DNA of 64,000 bases from Oasisia sp. SBJ-2009 (taxonomy: Eukaryota > Annelida > Polychaeta > Sabellida > Siboglinidae), in contig OZ024862.1 of the NCBI GenBank assembly GCA_964017155.1, positions 45,315,462-45,379,461 of the forward strand. The letters run 5' to 3'. Both the position numbers and the translations under genes were made by a program. Shown here piece by piece: positions 63,361-64,000 of the stretch. Each line of letters begins with the position of its first letter. The stretch's first letter is position 1. A model generated the notes under the pieces. The model was not told where the DNA came from, made no database searches, and was given only the letters and a program-made list of their open reading frames with translations.

Positions 63361-64000
63361 ACATGTACAACATTAATACCACCTATTCCTGTGTATGACA
63401 GCTTCCCATCCCAACCGCATTCAGGTTTACAAAGGCGACTGTTTAATAACTCATGTATGATGTTCACTACTCACAGTGATACAGATGATGATTTATGTTT
63501 ACATGAATGGTAAAGGAATAGCAGTGTAAGATTGCGTACATGTTATGTATGTACGTGCAAATTTAACAGTAATTGAAATTCAAATTTTTTAAACAAAATA
63601 CACCTTCTCTGGTGGGTTAACTTTGATTCATCTGTATATTTCATTCTGTTTATTTTACACCGGAAGTCTTAGTCAGTTATTTATTTACATGGTCAGTTTG
63701 TAAATTTACATTTCCAAAAAAATAAAATTGTCTACATCTTTAAAGATATATTTACATGGTGTACCTGTATATTTTAATTAAACACTACATCATTCTGTGG
63801 ACAATGGCATGTATTATTCAGGAATGTACAACAAATGGTTCATGCTTAATCAAAAAGCAATATGGGATAATCATAACTCCCTCTAAAAACCCAAAAACAT
63901 TTATCTCCGAATCTATATTTACTATAATTTACCCTCAGGTTCCCCTTAATTTAAACCCATGTAGCTTCCCCAGGGCACAATTACCCCCAAGTACTCCAGC

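Larger units (their letters stand above)
61830..64000. other. Right edge, no supported gene
   Basis: It includes a 99-codon frame at 62057-62356 with hydrophobic segments (VFVMLTATVLMLTLIYYFL) but no splice support or known family. The rest is unremarkable. Confidence 0.25.

Overview
This is a metazoan nuclear window: spliced genes with GT/AG introns, low gene density, AT-rich intergenic DNA, microsatellites, and SINE, LINE and DNA-transposon debris. The protein content and the LINE/SINE types suggest a lophotrochozoan, probably a mollusc. That placement is inference. Prokaryotic features (operons, CRISPR, ribosome binding sites) are absent.

Main gene (about 5.8-33.1 kb, minus strand): a complete class IA phosphoinositide 3-kinase catalytic subunit, the PIK3CA/p110-alpha orthologue. 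I reconstructed 20 coding exons by hand. All 19 coding junctions are GT/AG and the phases join without a break, giving 3129 nt and 1042 residues. A non-coding 5' exon is proposed at about 33.04-33.13 kb. The order is adaptor-binding domain (exon 1), Ras-binding domain (exons 2-3), C2 (exons 5-8), helical domain (exons 9-13) and lipid kinase (exons 14-20). The gene converges on the 3' end of an unidentified plus-strand gene (three terminal exons, 1.0-2.6 kb) and diverges from a small intronless ORF at 33.2 kb.

The PIK3CA introns are where mobile and repetitive DNA accumulates: a 23-bp minisatellite beside exon 14; a 68-bp array that repeats the intron 10/exon 11 3' splice site; a 49-bp satellite in intron 6 interrupted by two TTAA-flanked insertions (piggyBac type); a hAT-like element with an 8-bp target duplication in intron 2; and two related elements with long inverted repeats that hold decayed THAP-domain exons (P-element type) in introns 3 and 14, the first a large foldback. 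A LINE 3' end lies in the 5' UTR intron.

From 33.5 to 64 kb I find no well supported conserved gene. There is a decayed spliced locus (36.1-40.9 kb), a possible minus-strand non-coding transcript (39.1-42.7 kb), a possible first coding exon (61.7 kb) and many minisatellites (unit lengths 12, 30, 30, 24, 36, 81 and 21 bp). Several are variants of one motif family with the core GGCAGGCTGG. Nearly every long ORF in this half is a by-product of repeat units whose length is a multiple of three.
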